Below the pieces are notes generated by a model. It was not told the DNA's origin. It ran no database searches and worked only from the letters and a program-made list of their open reading frames with translations. DNA of 56,472 nucleotides from contig CAAEEB010000010.1 of assembly GCA_900754745.1 (NCBI GenBank), positions 1-56,472 on the forward strand, written 5' to 3'. The translations under genes and the position numbers were made by a program. Below, in pieces: positions 41,557 through 50,104 of the stretch. Numbering within the stretch: position 1 is the first letter of the stretch; each line of letters starts with the position of its first letter. The stretch is from an uncultured Collinsella sp. GTDB lineage: Bacteria > Actinomycetota > Coriobacteriia > Coriobacteriales > Coriobacteriaceae.

Positions 41557-42180
41557 TTATCGAATGAAATTGGTCGTTGCTCGATCTGCCTCGGGTGCGT
41601 TGATACCGGCGGCCTGTCCTGCCTCAATGCAGCGCAGGAGCCAGGCCATGTTCTTGCCGATGTTTCGCATGGTGGCAAGGCCCTCGGCGTCCCCATCGGC
41701 GTCGCCGGGCACGCGGCCAAACACGTTGTTCCAGTAGGTGGAGGCAACTACGGGCATTTGCTTAATGGTGAAGTACTTGTTGAGCACATCGAAGGTGGTC
41801 GAGGTGCCGCCGCGACGGGCGACGGCGACCGCGGCGCCGGGTTTGTGCTCAAAGGCATGCCCGCCTGCATAGAAGGCGCGATCGAGGGCCGAGAGGATGC
41901 GACCGCTAGGATGCGCATAGTAGACGGGGGAGCCAAAAACAAAACCGTCTGCCTGCTCGGCGGCGGCGATGAGCTCGTTGACCACGTCGTCGTCAAAGGT
42001 GCAGCGGCAATCGAGCTTGCCGCACTGGCCACAGCCAATGCAGTCGCGAATGGGCTTGGCGCCCAGCTGGAACACCTCGGTATCGATGCCCTCGGTGTTG
42101 AGTTGCTCGGCGACTTCGGCGAGTGCGCGGGCGGTATTGCCGTTTGCCTTGGGACTGCCATTGACCAAAAGAACCTTCAT
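41557..42180 (-). CDS. Flavodoxin-fold iron-sulfur flavoprotein or NADPH:FMN reductase
   Basis: 207 residues, ATG 42180 with GGGAG upstream. The FMN phosphate loop NGSPKANGNT (8-17) is followed by a compact Cys cluster C47, C50, C53, C58 and C60, as in iron-sulfur flavoproteins. GSPVYYAHPSGRILSALDRAF follows. This group reduces quinones, metals or other small electron acceptors. The late C-terminal loop is longer than in minimal members. It is on the same strand as the GGDEF genes but separated by 75 bp. Confidence 0.88.
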   Translation of the reverse strand: MKVLLVNGSPKANGNTARALAEVAEQLNTEGIDTEVFQLGAKPIRDCIGCGQCGKLDCRCTFDDDVVNELIAAAEQADGFVFGSPVYYAHPSGRILSALDRAFYAGGHAFEHKPGAAVAVARRGGTSTTFDVLNKYFTIKQMPVVASTYWNNVFGRVPGDADGDAEGLATMRNIGKNMAWLLRCIEAGQAAGINAPEADRATTNFIR

Positions 42181-42254
42181 CACAAACTCCCTCTGCTGTT
42201 GGTGACTTCTGCAGAGGATTATCGCACGATGGGGGAGGCGGTGCGGGCGCAGTG

Positions 42255-43784
42255 CTAATTCAGTTTGGTACCTGGCACCTGCACGGCTTTCCCGAGCAAC
42301 GCTTTGAGTTCGTTCAAAATGGAAACGGGTTGTCGGTCAACGCTGTCCAGATGAAGCGTCGTCACACGAATGGGCGGCTGATATTCAAGCGAGCCGATGA
42401 GCACGGGAGAACCCAGGAACCGTTCGATTTCGTCTGCGATCGCGTCGGTCTCTTCGGGATCAAAGTCGTCGAAAAGCGCCACGAATGTCGGCCCCGTCGA
42501 GCGGAACAGGCGACCCTTGCCGCGCGAACAATCCATGAGGCAGGCGGCGCTTTCGGCGAGTACGCGGTCGCCTGCATCGAATCCAAAGCGAGCATTGACC
42601 TCGGCGATATCGTCGACCTTAATGGCAATAAAGCCTGCCTCGTGCGGCATGCGGCGCATCTCTCCAATAGCGTTGACCAGCGCGTGAATATCGCCCAGGC
42701 CGGTCACGGAATCAGTCGTATCTGCCAAGCTTCGGTTGATGATAATGCCCACATACATGCTGGGCTCGGTATCGGTGCCGTCCAAGCGGTAGCCCGTGCA
42801 GTCGCAAAGCGCGTATTTTCCGGTGGCATCCATTACGCGATACTGCATGTAGTGGAAGTGCCACGTGCCGTTTATCACCATGTCGAGCTCGGCGCGTACG
42901 TTGTCGCGGTCCTCGGGATGAACGCGGGCGAGCCACATGTCGAGTGAGTTGTAGGGATGCTGGGAGGGCAGGTCAAAATCGCGCACGGCATTAACCGACC
43001 ATTGCGATTCGCCGGTATCGAGGTTAAGGATGAACGGATAGCGCGTCTCGGAGCTCATGGAGATCGCTTGGAACACCCGGTCGTTGCAGGGAAGCTGATC
43101 GACGATTGGGCGTTGCGGCGCGTTGTCTTCTTTCGGTTGCTGCACACGGTGCATGAGCTTGTAGCGATACATTTTTCGGTCGGCGTCCATGACCATCTGG
43201 CGATGTGTATCGCCAGCAAGCGGGTCGACGCGCGAGCAGCCAAAACTAAAGCTCGCGATCATGGGCGCTTTGCCGTCCGATGTTGCCTCGATAAGATCGC
43301 TGCGCGTCCGCTCCAGGCGCCGCTCGAGCTCGGCTTCGTCTACCGTAGGAGACACGAGTACAAATTCGTCTCCGCCGATACGGAACAGCAGATCATCGTG
43401 CTTCATTGTTTCGGTGAGCACGCGGCAGATGCCCAGAATGTAGCGGTTGCCCTCGGCGTGGCCAAACGTATCGTTGCAATGCTTGAGGTGGTCGATGTCG
43501 ATATAGGCGCAGGTGAAGGGGACGCCTTTGCGCCAGAGTTGATCGACGTGGCGGTCGAGCCCGCCACGGTTGCCAAGATTGGTGAGCGGATCGATATAGG
43601 CGCTGCGCTCAAGCAGCTGCCGTTCCTGCTGCAGGACGGCATACGTTTTTTGTAGCTGCTCGCCAATGGCACGCAGCTCTGCGGGCAATGCCGAAACATC
43701 GAGCTCGGCGGTTGAGGCCCCGTTCGCAAGTCGTTGAAGGTGGGCGATGATTGATTGCTCGCCCAGGCGATACGACTCGTTCAT
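42255..43784 (-). CDS. GGDEF-PAS-degenerate GGDEF protein
   Basis: 509 residues, ATG 43784. A short helical N terminus (1-65), then a canonical diguanylate cyclase domain (about 66-220) with the RIGGDEF active site and FGHAEGNRYI. A PAS-like region follows (about 235-360: NLDTGESQWSVNAVRDFDLP, HYMQYRVMD). A second GGDEF-fold domain (about 370-490) has RSTGPTFVALF where RxGGDEF is expected, so it is probably catalytically dead and perhaps regulatory. The first domain should synthesise c-di-GMP. Closely related in layout to the next gene (43912-46623); probably a paralogue. Confidence 0.9.
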   Translation of the reverse strand: MNESYRLGEQSIIAHLQRLANGASTAELDVSALPAELRAIGEQLQKTYAVLQQERQLLERSAYIDPLTNLGNRGGLDRHVDQLWRKGVPFTCAYIDIDHLKHCNDTFGHAEGNRYILGICRVLTETMKHDDLLFRIGGDEFVLVSPTVDEAELERRLERTRSDLIEATSDGKAPMIASFSFGCSRVDPLAGDTHRQMVMDADRKMYRYKLMHRVQQPKEDNAPQRPIVDQLPCNDRVFQAISMSSETRYPFILNLDTGESQWSVNAVRDFDLPSQHPYNSLDMWLARVHPEDRDNVRAELDMVINGTWHFHYMQYRVMDATGKYALCDCTGYRLDGTDTEPSMYVGIIINRSLADTTDSVTGLGDIHALVNAIGEMRRMPHEAGFIAIKVDDIAEVNARFGFDAGDRVLAESAACLMDCSRGKGRLFRSTGPTFVALFDDFDPEETDAIADEIERFLGSPVLIGSLEYQPPIRVTTLHLDSVDRQPVSILNELKALLGKAVQVPGTKLN

Positions 43785-43911
43785 GATGTAAAACCTCCTT
43801 GGGCGAGATGATGGTTTGTATCATATCCCCAATTGCATTTTAATGGGGATAATAAGTTAGCCAATGGGGACAAACGTGCTCCTCAACGGTAGCGGCCTGC
43901 ATGTGAATGCA

Positions 43912-46623
43912 TCAATCTTCGCCATCGAGCAGCTTCTCAAAATCTGCCGCCGGCATGGGACGGTAGTAGAGGAAGCCCTGTGCATAGCGTGCGCCCATCT
44001 GACGCAGCAGCTGGGCCTGCGCCTCCGTCTCGATGCCTTCGATCACAACGGGCAGCTCGAGCGATTGCGCCATCCCGAGCATCGATGAAATGATTTGCGC
44101 GCTACGGTCTTGATCGCCGTCGACGGGCACAAACGTGCGGTCGAGTTTGATGACGTCGACGTTGACGTTTTTGAGCATCGCGAGCGTGGACTGGCCGGTG
44201 CCAAAATCGTCCATGTAGGTCGAGAAGCCGCGGGTGTGCAGGTCGGTCGTCAGTTTATCCACAGCCTCGGGCTCTCCGGTATAGGCAGTCTCGGTAATCT
44301 CGATGCGCATGAGCTCGGGCGATAGATTGTAGTTGGCGGCAAGCGCGCTCATATGCTCGGCGACATCGCAGGCAAGGATATCCACGCGCGACACATTAAG
44401 CGAGATCGGAACCACGCGAAGCCCCTGGTCAAGGCGCTTGCGCAGCCAAAAGGCAACGCCCTGCCAAATATATTTGTCGAGCGTCACCACAAAACCGCTT
44501 TCCTCGAGCGTCGGGATAAAGGAAACGGGCGGAATGAGGGTGCCGTCATTACCAATCCAGCGTGTGAGCGCCTCGGCACCAACAATCTCGCCGGTTTCCA
44601 TGTCCACCTGGGGCTGCAGGTAGTAGGTGATACGATCGTTGGAGAGCGCATATTGGAACTCGGTGAGGGTGTTGTGAAACGCAACCTCGTGGGCGTACTC
44701 TTCGGGGCGGAAAACAGCGATGCGGTCCTTAAAGTCATTTTTGGCGCGACGGTTGGCATACATGGCCCTTGCCTGAGCGTCGATGGTGATTTCCTCACGG
44801 GGTTTGACGGGGTAGACGCCCATGGACGGCCAAAAACCCACGCCGTCGTCGTGCCTGGCAACCGCTTCGCGCACGCCGGCATAAATTCGATGAATCGTAT
44901 CGCGGTCAAAGGGAGCAAGGATGCAAAAGTCGTCCATGCCCCAGTAGCCCGCAACGCCCATGCCCGCGTTCTCGATATCCTTAAGCACCGTGCCCACATC
45001 GGCAAGCACGCGGTCGCCCTCGGTTTGTCCGTGCCATTCGTTAAACAGGCGCATGTGTCCCATGTCGACGGTGGCAATGCACCATGCGCTGCCTTGTGCC
45101 GTCGACAGAAAGGCATTGGCGCGTCGCATAAACTCACTGGGGCGGTAGAGGCCGGTGAGCGGGTCGATGCGCTCGGCGATTGCGCCTTTGCGCTTGATTT
45201 CGGGAATGCAGGGACTGTCGTTGTGGAACGGTCCGTTTATGGCGCGAATGCGGCGGTCGAGTTCGTCCAAAACGGCCGGTGCCTGGTTAACAAGGCGCTC
45301 GTAGTAGACAGGCACGACCAGGCATGTGGGGGTGATGACGTCGCCGGCAATCTGGATGGGTTTTGAGACAACATGTTCCAAATCCCCAACGAGGTGATCG
45401 AAGGCATTGCGGTCAAAACTATCGGTAAGTACAACGAACTGCGCGCTGCGCGAGCGGAATACACGGCTTCTGCCGCGGATGAGCGAGAGCATGCGGCCGG
45501 CATACTCGGAAAGCATGGCATCGACGGCGTCGGCCCCATAGCGTTCATTGAGCTGCGTTGTACCGCGAACACGCACGGCGGCAAGGCCCATCCCGCGGTT
45601 ATCGCGGCGGCAAGTATCAATGGCGCCGATCAACATGCGCTGGGTTCCAAGCCCTGTTGCGGGGTCAATCGTCTCGACCAGAGCGTGATTGACGAGTTCG
45701 CCAACGTAGAGCGAGGGCGTGTCTCCGTTTCCGTCGATGCGATAGCCTCGGACGCGACAAAGCACGTAATCGCCAGCAGCGTTGCGCACTCGATACTGCA
45801 TGACGCGATAGTGCTTGGAGCCGTTGTAAATCTGGTTGATATCGTTGATATAGGCCTCGAGGTCATCGGGATGGACGCGCGTTTTCCAGTAATCGTGGCA
45901 GTTGTCTATATGCTCCGAAGGAAGACCGAAATCGCGCAAGGCGCCTTGTGACCAAAGGGTGCGATGTTTGTCCAAGTTCTCGATAAAGAAATATCGTCCC
46001 TCGTCAAGCATCGAGAAGGCGTCGAAGACACGGTCGCTGACTTCAAAATCGTCTGCATGAACTTGTTTGATATTGCGACGATCCAGGTGTACGGCATGGC
46101 GCAGCTTGTAGTCGTACATGCGGTGGTCGGCATCGAGCGTCATACGATCGGACGTTTCGCCCAGTTTTGGGTCGGCATGCGATACGCCATAGCTAAACGA
46201 GTGAGGCATCTCGGCGTCGTTGTTTTTGAGCAGCACCGAGCGGCAATGCTCAAGGCGCTCGGCAAGGTCGTCTTCGGTCGCGACGGTGGACAAGATTGCG
46301 AACTCGTCGCCACCCAGGCGAAACACCGCCTCGTCAACTTTGATATAGAGCTTAAGGTACAGGCTCACCTGCATAATGTAGCGGTTACCCTCGTCGTGAC
46401 CGAAGGCGTCGTTGCAGTGCTTGAGGTTATCGATATCGATAAACGCCATGGTGACCGGCGTGCCCTGCTCCCAGAGCTCTTCCAACGAGCGGGTATAGCC
46501 GCCGCGGTTGCCAAGGCCGGTAAGTTGGTCGGTAAAGGCTGTCCTTACCAGGTCTTCCGGGCGCTCGAACAGGTCTTGAATGATCTTTTGGAGCGTCTCG
46601 GTATAGGTGTTGGCTGTGTTCAT
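43912..46623 (-). CDS. Multidomain c-di-GMP protein: GGDEF-PAS-GGDEF-GGDEF-EAL
   Basis: 903 residues, ATG 46623. The N-terminal GGDEF (about 35-170) is intact (RLGGDEF). A PAS-like region (about 200-330) resembles that of the neighbouring gene product. A second GGDEF domain (about 340-460) has SRSAQFV, and a third (about 490-640) has WGMDDF in place of the site; both look degenerate. The C-terminal EAL domain (about 650-900) retains the catalytic set: GAEALTRW, SLNVSR, IEITE, MDDFGTGQ, IKLDRTFV, EGIET and QGFLYYRP. It could both make and break c-di-GMP. Located downstream of a divergent gap with the patatin gene. Confidence 0.9.
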   Translation of the reverse strand: MNTANTYTETLQKIIQDLFERPEDLVRTAFTDQLTGLGNRGGYTRSLEELWEQGTPVTMAFIDIDNLKHCNDAFGHDEGNRYIMQVSLYLKLYIKVDEAVFRLGGDEFAILSTVATEDDLAERLEHCRSVLLKNNDAEMPHSFSYGVSHADPKLGETSDRMTLDADHRMYDYKLRHAVHLDRRNIKQVHADDFEVSDRVFDAFSMLDEGRYFFIENLDKHRTLWSQGALRDFGLPSEHIDNCHDYWKTRVHPDDLEAYINDINQIYNGSKHYRVMQYRVRNAAGDYVLCRVRGYRIDGNGDTPSLYVGELVNHALVETIDPATGLGTQRMLIGAIDTCRRDNRGMGLAAVRVRGTTQLNERYGADAVDAMLSEYAGRMLSLIRGRSRVFRSRSAQFVVLTDSFDRNAFDHLVGDLEHVVSKPIQIAGDVITPTCLVVPVYYERLVNQAPAVLDELDRRIRAINGPFHNDSPCIPEIKRKGAIAERIDPLTGLYRPSEFMRRANAFLSTAQGSAWCIATVDMGHMRLFNEWHGQTEGDRVLADVGTVLKDIENAGMGVAGYWGMDDFCILAPFDRDTIHRIYAGVREAVARHDDGVGFWPSMGVYPVKPREEITIDAQARAMYANRRAKNDFKDRIAVFRPEEYAHEVAFHNTLTEFQYALSNDRITYYLQPQVDMETGEIVGAEALTRWIGNDGTLIPPVSFIPTLEESGFVVTLDKYIWQGVAFWLRKRLDQGLRVVPISLNVSRVDILACDVAEHMSALAANYNLSPELMRIEITETAYTGEPEAVDKLTTDLHTRGFSTYMDDFGTGQSTLAMLKNVNVDVIKLDRTFVPVDGDQDRSAQIISSMLGMAQSLELPVVIEGIETEAQAQLLRQMGARYAQGFLYYRPMPAADFEKLLDGED

Positions 46624-46940
46624 ATGTGAGCGGCTTTCTGGGGTCGAGATGGCTTGCGTCGGATGTTTTTCTTGTCAATGTGACCTTCTGCGGTCTATGG
46701 ACGCGTGAACTTTCGTCCCCGCCTTGTTTTGTCGATAGGCTGGATTGTTGTCTACTGTTTGGTGTTGTTGCCTAATGATGCGAACATCATTATAGGGGCG
46801 TGTTTGTATAAACATGGTCAGTCGGTAAAAATTAAACGCCGAGTGGTAGTGCTTGGTTTGCATTGGCAAATGTGACCGAGACGATATATGTTGACGGGTA
46901 TACTTGTTCCGTTCAAAAGCATGAGGACGGGGATGGTTGC
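46624..46940. other. Divergent gap between the c-di-GMP protein and patatin genes
   Basis: About 317 bp. It holds a short AATGATG/CATCATT dyad at about 46779-46796, a TATACT at about 46900 and an alternative upstream start for the patatin gene at 46863. Nothing else is recognised. Confidence 0.5.
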
Positions 46941-47810
46941 ATGGCATTGCCGAGTACGGCGCATACGGTGGGTCTGGCGCTCGAGGGCGGTGGCTACCGG
47001 GGCATGTATACGGCAGGCGTGCTCGACGTTTGGATGGAACATGGCCTGACCTGCGATCATATGGTGGGTGTCTCGGCAGGCGCCGCGTTTGGCTACAACT
47101 TTAAGTCGCGTCAGATTGGTCGCGCCATCCGTTACAACAAGGCCTATTGTGCCGACAAACGTTATGCGAGCGTGGCCAGCTGGCTGCGCACCGGCGACAT
47201 GTTTAATGCCGAGTTTGCGTATCACGAGGTGCCTATCGAGCTCGACCCCATCGACTTGGATGCCTACCGCGCCAATCCCATGAGGTTTACGTGCGTATGC
47301 ACCGATATCGAGACAGGCGAGGCTGTCTACCATGACCTGTCCTACGGTGACGAGCGTGATATTGAATGGATTCGTGCTTCGTCGGCGATTCCCGTGGCGA
47401 CCAGGCCTGTTGCCATTGATGGGCATCGGTATTTGGATGGCGGCGTTGCGGACTCTATTCCCAGCGCCTGGCTGTTTGCACAGGGTTACGACCGCAATGT
47501 GGTGGTGCTGACGCAGCCGGCGGGTTTTGTAAAAGAGGCCAATAGCCTGATGCCCATGCTGCGACGCGTGTTCCGCCGCTATCCAAAGTTTGTTACAGCG
47601 CTTAGAGATCGGCATGAGGTGTATAACGCCACGCTTGACGATCTTGCGCGTCGTGAGGCCGCTGGCGAGATCTTTGTGGTGCGGCCGAGTGAATCGGTGA
47701 AAGTGCCGTCGCTTTGCCGCGAGCCCGATGAACTTGAGCGCATCTACCAGATCGGTCGCCGCGATGCGAAGGCGACGCTGCCCGCGCTGGAAGCGTATCT
47801 GGCGGGGTAG
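46941..47810 (+). CDS. Patatin-like phospholipase, YjjU/RssA type
   Basis: 289 residues from ATG 46941, which places LALEGGGYRGMYTAGVLD near the N terminus as usual in this family; an upstream TTG at 46863 would add 26 unconserved residues. Oxyanion loop GGGYRG (16-21), nucleophile Ser45 in GVSAG, catalytic Asp166 in LDGG. Family members are lipases or acyl hydrolases acting on membrane lipids. The substrate is unknown. Length fits the bacterial YjjU group. Confidence 0.85.
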   Translation: MALPSTAHTVGLALEGGGYRGMYTAGVLDVWMEHGLTCDHMVGVSAGAAFGYNFKSRQIGRAIRYNKAYCADKRYASVASWLRTGDMFNAEFAYHEVPIELDPIDLDAYRANPMRFTCVCTDIETGEAVYHDLSYGDERDIEWIRASSAIPVATRPVAIDGHRYLDGGVADSIPSAWLFAQGYDRNVVVLTQPAGFVKEANSLMPMLRRVFRRYPKFVTALRDRHEVYNATLDDLARREAAGEIFVVRPSESVKVPSLCREPDELERIYQIGRRDAKATLPALEAYLAG

Positions 47811-47818
47811 GGGCCACG

Positions 47819-47930
47819 GCGGAAAGCGCATCCCGGAATTTGCCCCAGGAATGGGATGCGGTTTCCCAATGGATCCGTATGCGGAAAGCGCATCCCAGAA
47901 TGGACGTCCAAACTGGGATGCGCTTTCCGT
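47819..47930. repeat. Two tandem hairpins with a GGAAAGCGCATCCC stem
   Basis: Hairpin A: arms at about 47819-47834 and 47853-47867, 18-base loop. Hairpin B: GCGGAAAGCGCATCCCA at 47881-47897 and TGGGATGCGCTTTCCGT at 47914-47930, 16-base loop. The arms of A and B are nearly the same sequence, so the unit was duplicated. It lies between the convergent patatin and thiE genes and may terminate either transcript. Confidence 0.8.
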
Positions 47931-47972
47931 AGCTGAAGATTTGTAGTCGCGGAGCAGCTGCTCGGCTTATGC

Positions 47973-48668
47973 CTATGCCTGCTGCCAGGTATCGACGAGC
48001 TCCTTGGCGGCGGCGTAAGGGTCGTCGGCACTGCAGACGGCGCTCACCACAAAGAAGCCGTCGACGCCGGTGGCCTTGAGCCGCGGCAGGTCGGCCGTCT
48101 TGACGCCGCCGCCCACCACGATGGGCACGGGACTTGCCGCGTGGAGTGCGGCCAGGTCCTCAAAGCTTTTGGTGATGATGGAGCCGTCGGCCGCGCGTCC
48201 GCAGTCGCGCTTGGTCTTGGTCTCGTGGAGCGGGCCGATGCCCAGGTAGTCGACCAGACTCATGTCGGCGGTCTTGACGTACTCGAGCATCTCCTCGCAG
48301 CGGGCCGAAAGGCCCACGATGGCATCGGGGCCCAAAAGTTTGCGGCAGACCTCGACGGGAATATCGCTCTGGCCTACATGCACGCCATCGACAGCAATAC
48401 CCTGCTCGCGCGCGGCGAGTACGCAGTCCAGGCGGTCGTCGATTAACAGGGCGACCTGACCGGTCTTGCCGGCCTGTGCGATTGCCTGCGCGGCGTCGCC
48501 GGTCAGTGCGATGATCTCGCGGGCGCTTGCCACCTTGGAGCGCACCTGGATGCAGGTAAAGCCTGCGTCGAGCGCCTGGGCCACCACATCGCCCACGGGA
48601 CGTCCCAGCGTGTTTTCGGGGCCGAGTACCAGATAGGCCGAGATATCAAGGTTGTCGCGGATGCTCAT
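47973..48668 (-). CDS. thiE: Thiamine-phosphate synthase
   Basis: 231 residues, ATG 48668 with GGAGG; the start overlaps the stop of the upstream gene (ATGA). TIM-barrel signatures: CIQVRSKVAS (QxRxK), LLIDDRLDCVLA, DGVHVGQSDIP, VGLSARCEE, DYLGIGPLHETKTK and PIVVGGGV. It joins HMP-pyrophosphate to hydroxyethylthiazole phosphate. The order thiM - thiamine-binding protein - thiE under a TPP riboswitch indicates thiazole salvage. Last gene of the operon. Confidence 0.95.
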   Translation of the reverse strand: MSIRDNLDISAYLVLGPENTLGRPVGDVVAQALDAGFTCIQVRSKVASAREIIALTGDAAQAIAQAGKTGQVALLIDDRLDCVLAAREQGIAVDGVHVGQSDIPVEVCRKLLGPDAIVGLSARCEEMLEYVKTADMSLVDYLGIGPLHETKTKRDCGRAADGSIITKSFEDLAALHAASPVPIVVGGGVKTADLPRLKATGVDGFFVVSAVCSADDPYAAAKELVDTWQQA

Positions 48669-49006
48669 CGTGCTTCCTCCTGCTTTTTGATCTGTGCTTC
48701 CATGCGCTCGAGTTTGCCGGTCATGGTGTCGGTAAATCCGGGTCGAATATCGGCTTTGAGCACGACTTCGGTGCGGATGCCCTTGCTCGCCAACACAAAG
48801 GTTGCGTCGCGCACGACCTGCATGACCTCGTCCCAGTCGCCCTCGATCTCGGTGAACATCGAGGTGGTGCGGTTGGGAAGGCCGCTCTCGCGAATGACGC
48901 GAACGACCTCGGCGACCTCGGCGGATAGCTCATCGCCGGTGCCGCACGGGGCGATGGCCACAGCGACGAGCGTGTTCATGCCGGTATTGGTTGCGGGCTC
49001 GGACAT
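48665..49006 (-). CDS. Thiamine-binding MTH1187/UPF0045-family protein
   Basis: 113 residues, start ATG 49006, four bases after the thiM stop. The family fold is a small ferredoxin-like dimer: VAVAIAPCGTGDELSAEVAEVV, SMFTEIEGDWDEVMQVVRD and VLKADIRPGFTDTMTGKL. Related proteins (YkoF-like and MTH1187) bind thiamine or its precursor. Its position inside a TPP-controlled thiamine operon, between thiM and thiE, supports that. It may bind or present the pyrimidine moiety or thiamine. Coupled to thiE by an ATGA overlap. Confidence 0.85.
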   Translation of the reverse strand: MSEPATNTGMNTLVAVAIAPCGTGDELSAEVAEVVRVIRESGLPNRTTSMFTEIEGDWDEVMQVVRDATFVLASKGIRTEVVLKADIRPGFTDTMTGKLERMEAQIKKQEEAR

Positions 49007-49009
49007 GGC

Positions 49010-49849
49010 CTATGCCTCCTCGAGCTCGAGCTGGTTGTTGGCGATGTCTTGGGCGGTCGCGCGGTAGAGCTCGTCGATAAAGGCGACCTTAAAGCTTGCC
49101 GGGGCATCGGCGACAGCGGCGGCACGCGTGCCGGCAACGTTGTAGACCGCGGTGCCGCAGACTGCCGCCGTAAACGGATCGGTGACGCAGGCGTACACGG
49201 CCAGCACGCCGCCCTGCGAGCAGCCGCAGCCGGTGATCTTTGACATGAGCGGGCTGCCGCCGTGGGACTTGGCCACCGTCGTGCCGTCGGTGATTAGGTC
49301 GACTTCGCCCGAGACCACTACGGCGCCGCCGGTGTAACGGGCGAGCGCCACGGCGGCATCGCGGGCGGCGTCGACCGTGTCGGTGGTATCGACACCGCGC
49401 ACGCGGCTCAGATCAGCCGCCTCGCCCTCAAGACCCCACAGGCCGGCGAGCGCGATGATCTCGGAGGCGTTGCCGCGCACGATGGCGGGCTTGTACTGCT
49501 TGAGCTCGTTTACCAGCTGGGTGCGCAGGCTGCCGATGCCCAGACCCACCGGATCGAGCACCCAGGGCTTGCCGGCGTCGTGTGCCGCCTTGGCCGCGCG
49601 GGGAATCGTCTGCTCGTAGATGGGGAAGAGCGTGCCCATGTTGAGATAGATGGCGCCGCCGCCGGCAACGAGCGCCTCGCCCTCGTCGGGCAGATAGACC
49701 ATGGCGGCCGAACCGCCCACGGCGAGCTGCGCGTTGGCGACAAAGTCGATCGTCACCGTGTTGGTGATGGAGCCGGCCATCGGATTGGTGGCGCGAATCT
49801 CATCCACGGCCTTGACCACATTTTGCTTAAGCTGTTCCGAATCAATCAC
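49010..49849 (-). CDS. thiM: Hydroxyethylthiazole kinase
   Basis: 279 residues with GTG start at 49849 (AAGGAGG 8 bases before). Upstream in-frame ATG codons belong to the riboswitch region and are not used. Family signatures: ITNTVTIDFVAN, NMGTLFPIYEQTIPRAA, PWVLDPVGLGIGSLR, RGNASEIIALAG and the anion hole with catalytic Cys in ITGCGCSQGG. It phosphorylates hydroxyethylthiazole for thiamine salvage. First gene of the operon behind the riboswitch. Confidence 0.95.
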   Translation of the reverse strand: MIDSEQLKQNVVKAVDEIRATNPMAGSITNTVTIDFVANAQLAVGGSAAMVYLPDEGEALVAGGGAIYLNMGTLFPIYEQTIPRAAKAAHDAGKPWVLDPVGLGIGSLRTQLVNELKQYKPAIVRGNASEIIALAGLWGLEGEAADLSRVRGVDTTDTVDAARDAAVALARYTGGAVVVSGEVDLITDGTTVAKSHGGSPLMSKITGCGCSQGGVLAVYACVTDPFTAAVCGTAVYNVAGTRAAAVADAPASFKVAFIDELYRATAQDIANNQLELEEA

Positions 49850-49875
49850 TGCACATGCCTCCTTGGCATAGAAAA

Positions 49876-49901
49876 GGGGCGCTGTGCATAGACAGCGCCC
49901 C
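49876..49901 (-). terminator. Terminator of the TPP riboswitch expression platform
   Basis: On the minus strand GGGGCGCTGT / ACAGCGCCCC with a 6-base loop is followed by TTTTC, right between the riboswitch aptamer and thiM. TPP binding would favour this stop. Confidence 0.85.
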
Positions 49902-49913
49902 TGTAAAGGCGGC

Positions 49914-50006
49914 ATGCTCCCTACGCCAGCATTAACTGACAGGTTCAAAGGATTGGGCCCCATGCCCTCTCAGCCTTGTGGTTTGCACCGCCGGCACTCC
50001 CGCATC
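49914..50006 (-). ncRNA. TPP riboswitch (THI box)
   Basis: Read on the minus strand: the conserved GGGAGTGC start, CTGAGAGGGC in the pyrimidine-binding arm, and the 3' signature CCTTTGAACCTG, GTTAATGC, GGCGTAGGGA. It controls the thiM operon through the terminator at 49876-49901. A TAGTATAG -10-like sequence lies upstream near 50022-50029. Confidence 0.95.
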
Positions 50007-50032
50007 GAATCTGTTGTTCCCTATACTAACGC

Positions 50033-50067
50033 ACCTGCCAAAAAGGGACGGGTTTATTTTGGCAGGT
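50033..50067. repeat. Hairpin repeat, CCTGCCAAAA family, copy 2
   Basis: ACCTGCCAAAA pairs perfectly with TTTTGGCAGGT around an AGGGACGGGTTTA core. The copy at 30535-30571 has the same arms with one change each. It lies between the riboswitch promoter and the HAD gene. Confidence 0.85.
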
Positions 50068-50070
50068 CGT

Positions 50071-50076
50071 TACAAT
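50071..50076 (+). promoter_or_regulatory. -10 box of the HAD gene
   Basis: TACAAT 29 bp before the ATG at 50105, just right of the hairpin repeat. Confidence 0.45.
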
Positions 50077-50104
50077 AGGTAGGACCGATACGAATGGGGA
50101 CCTC

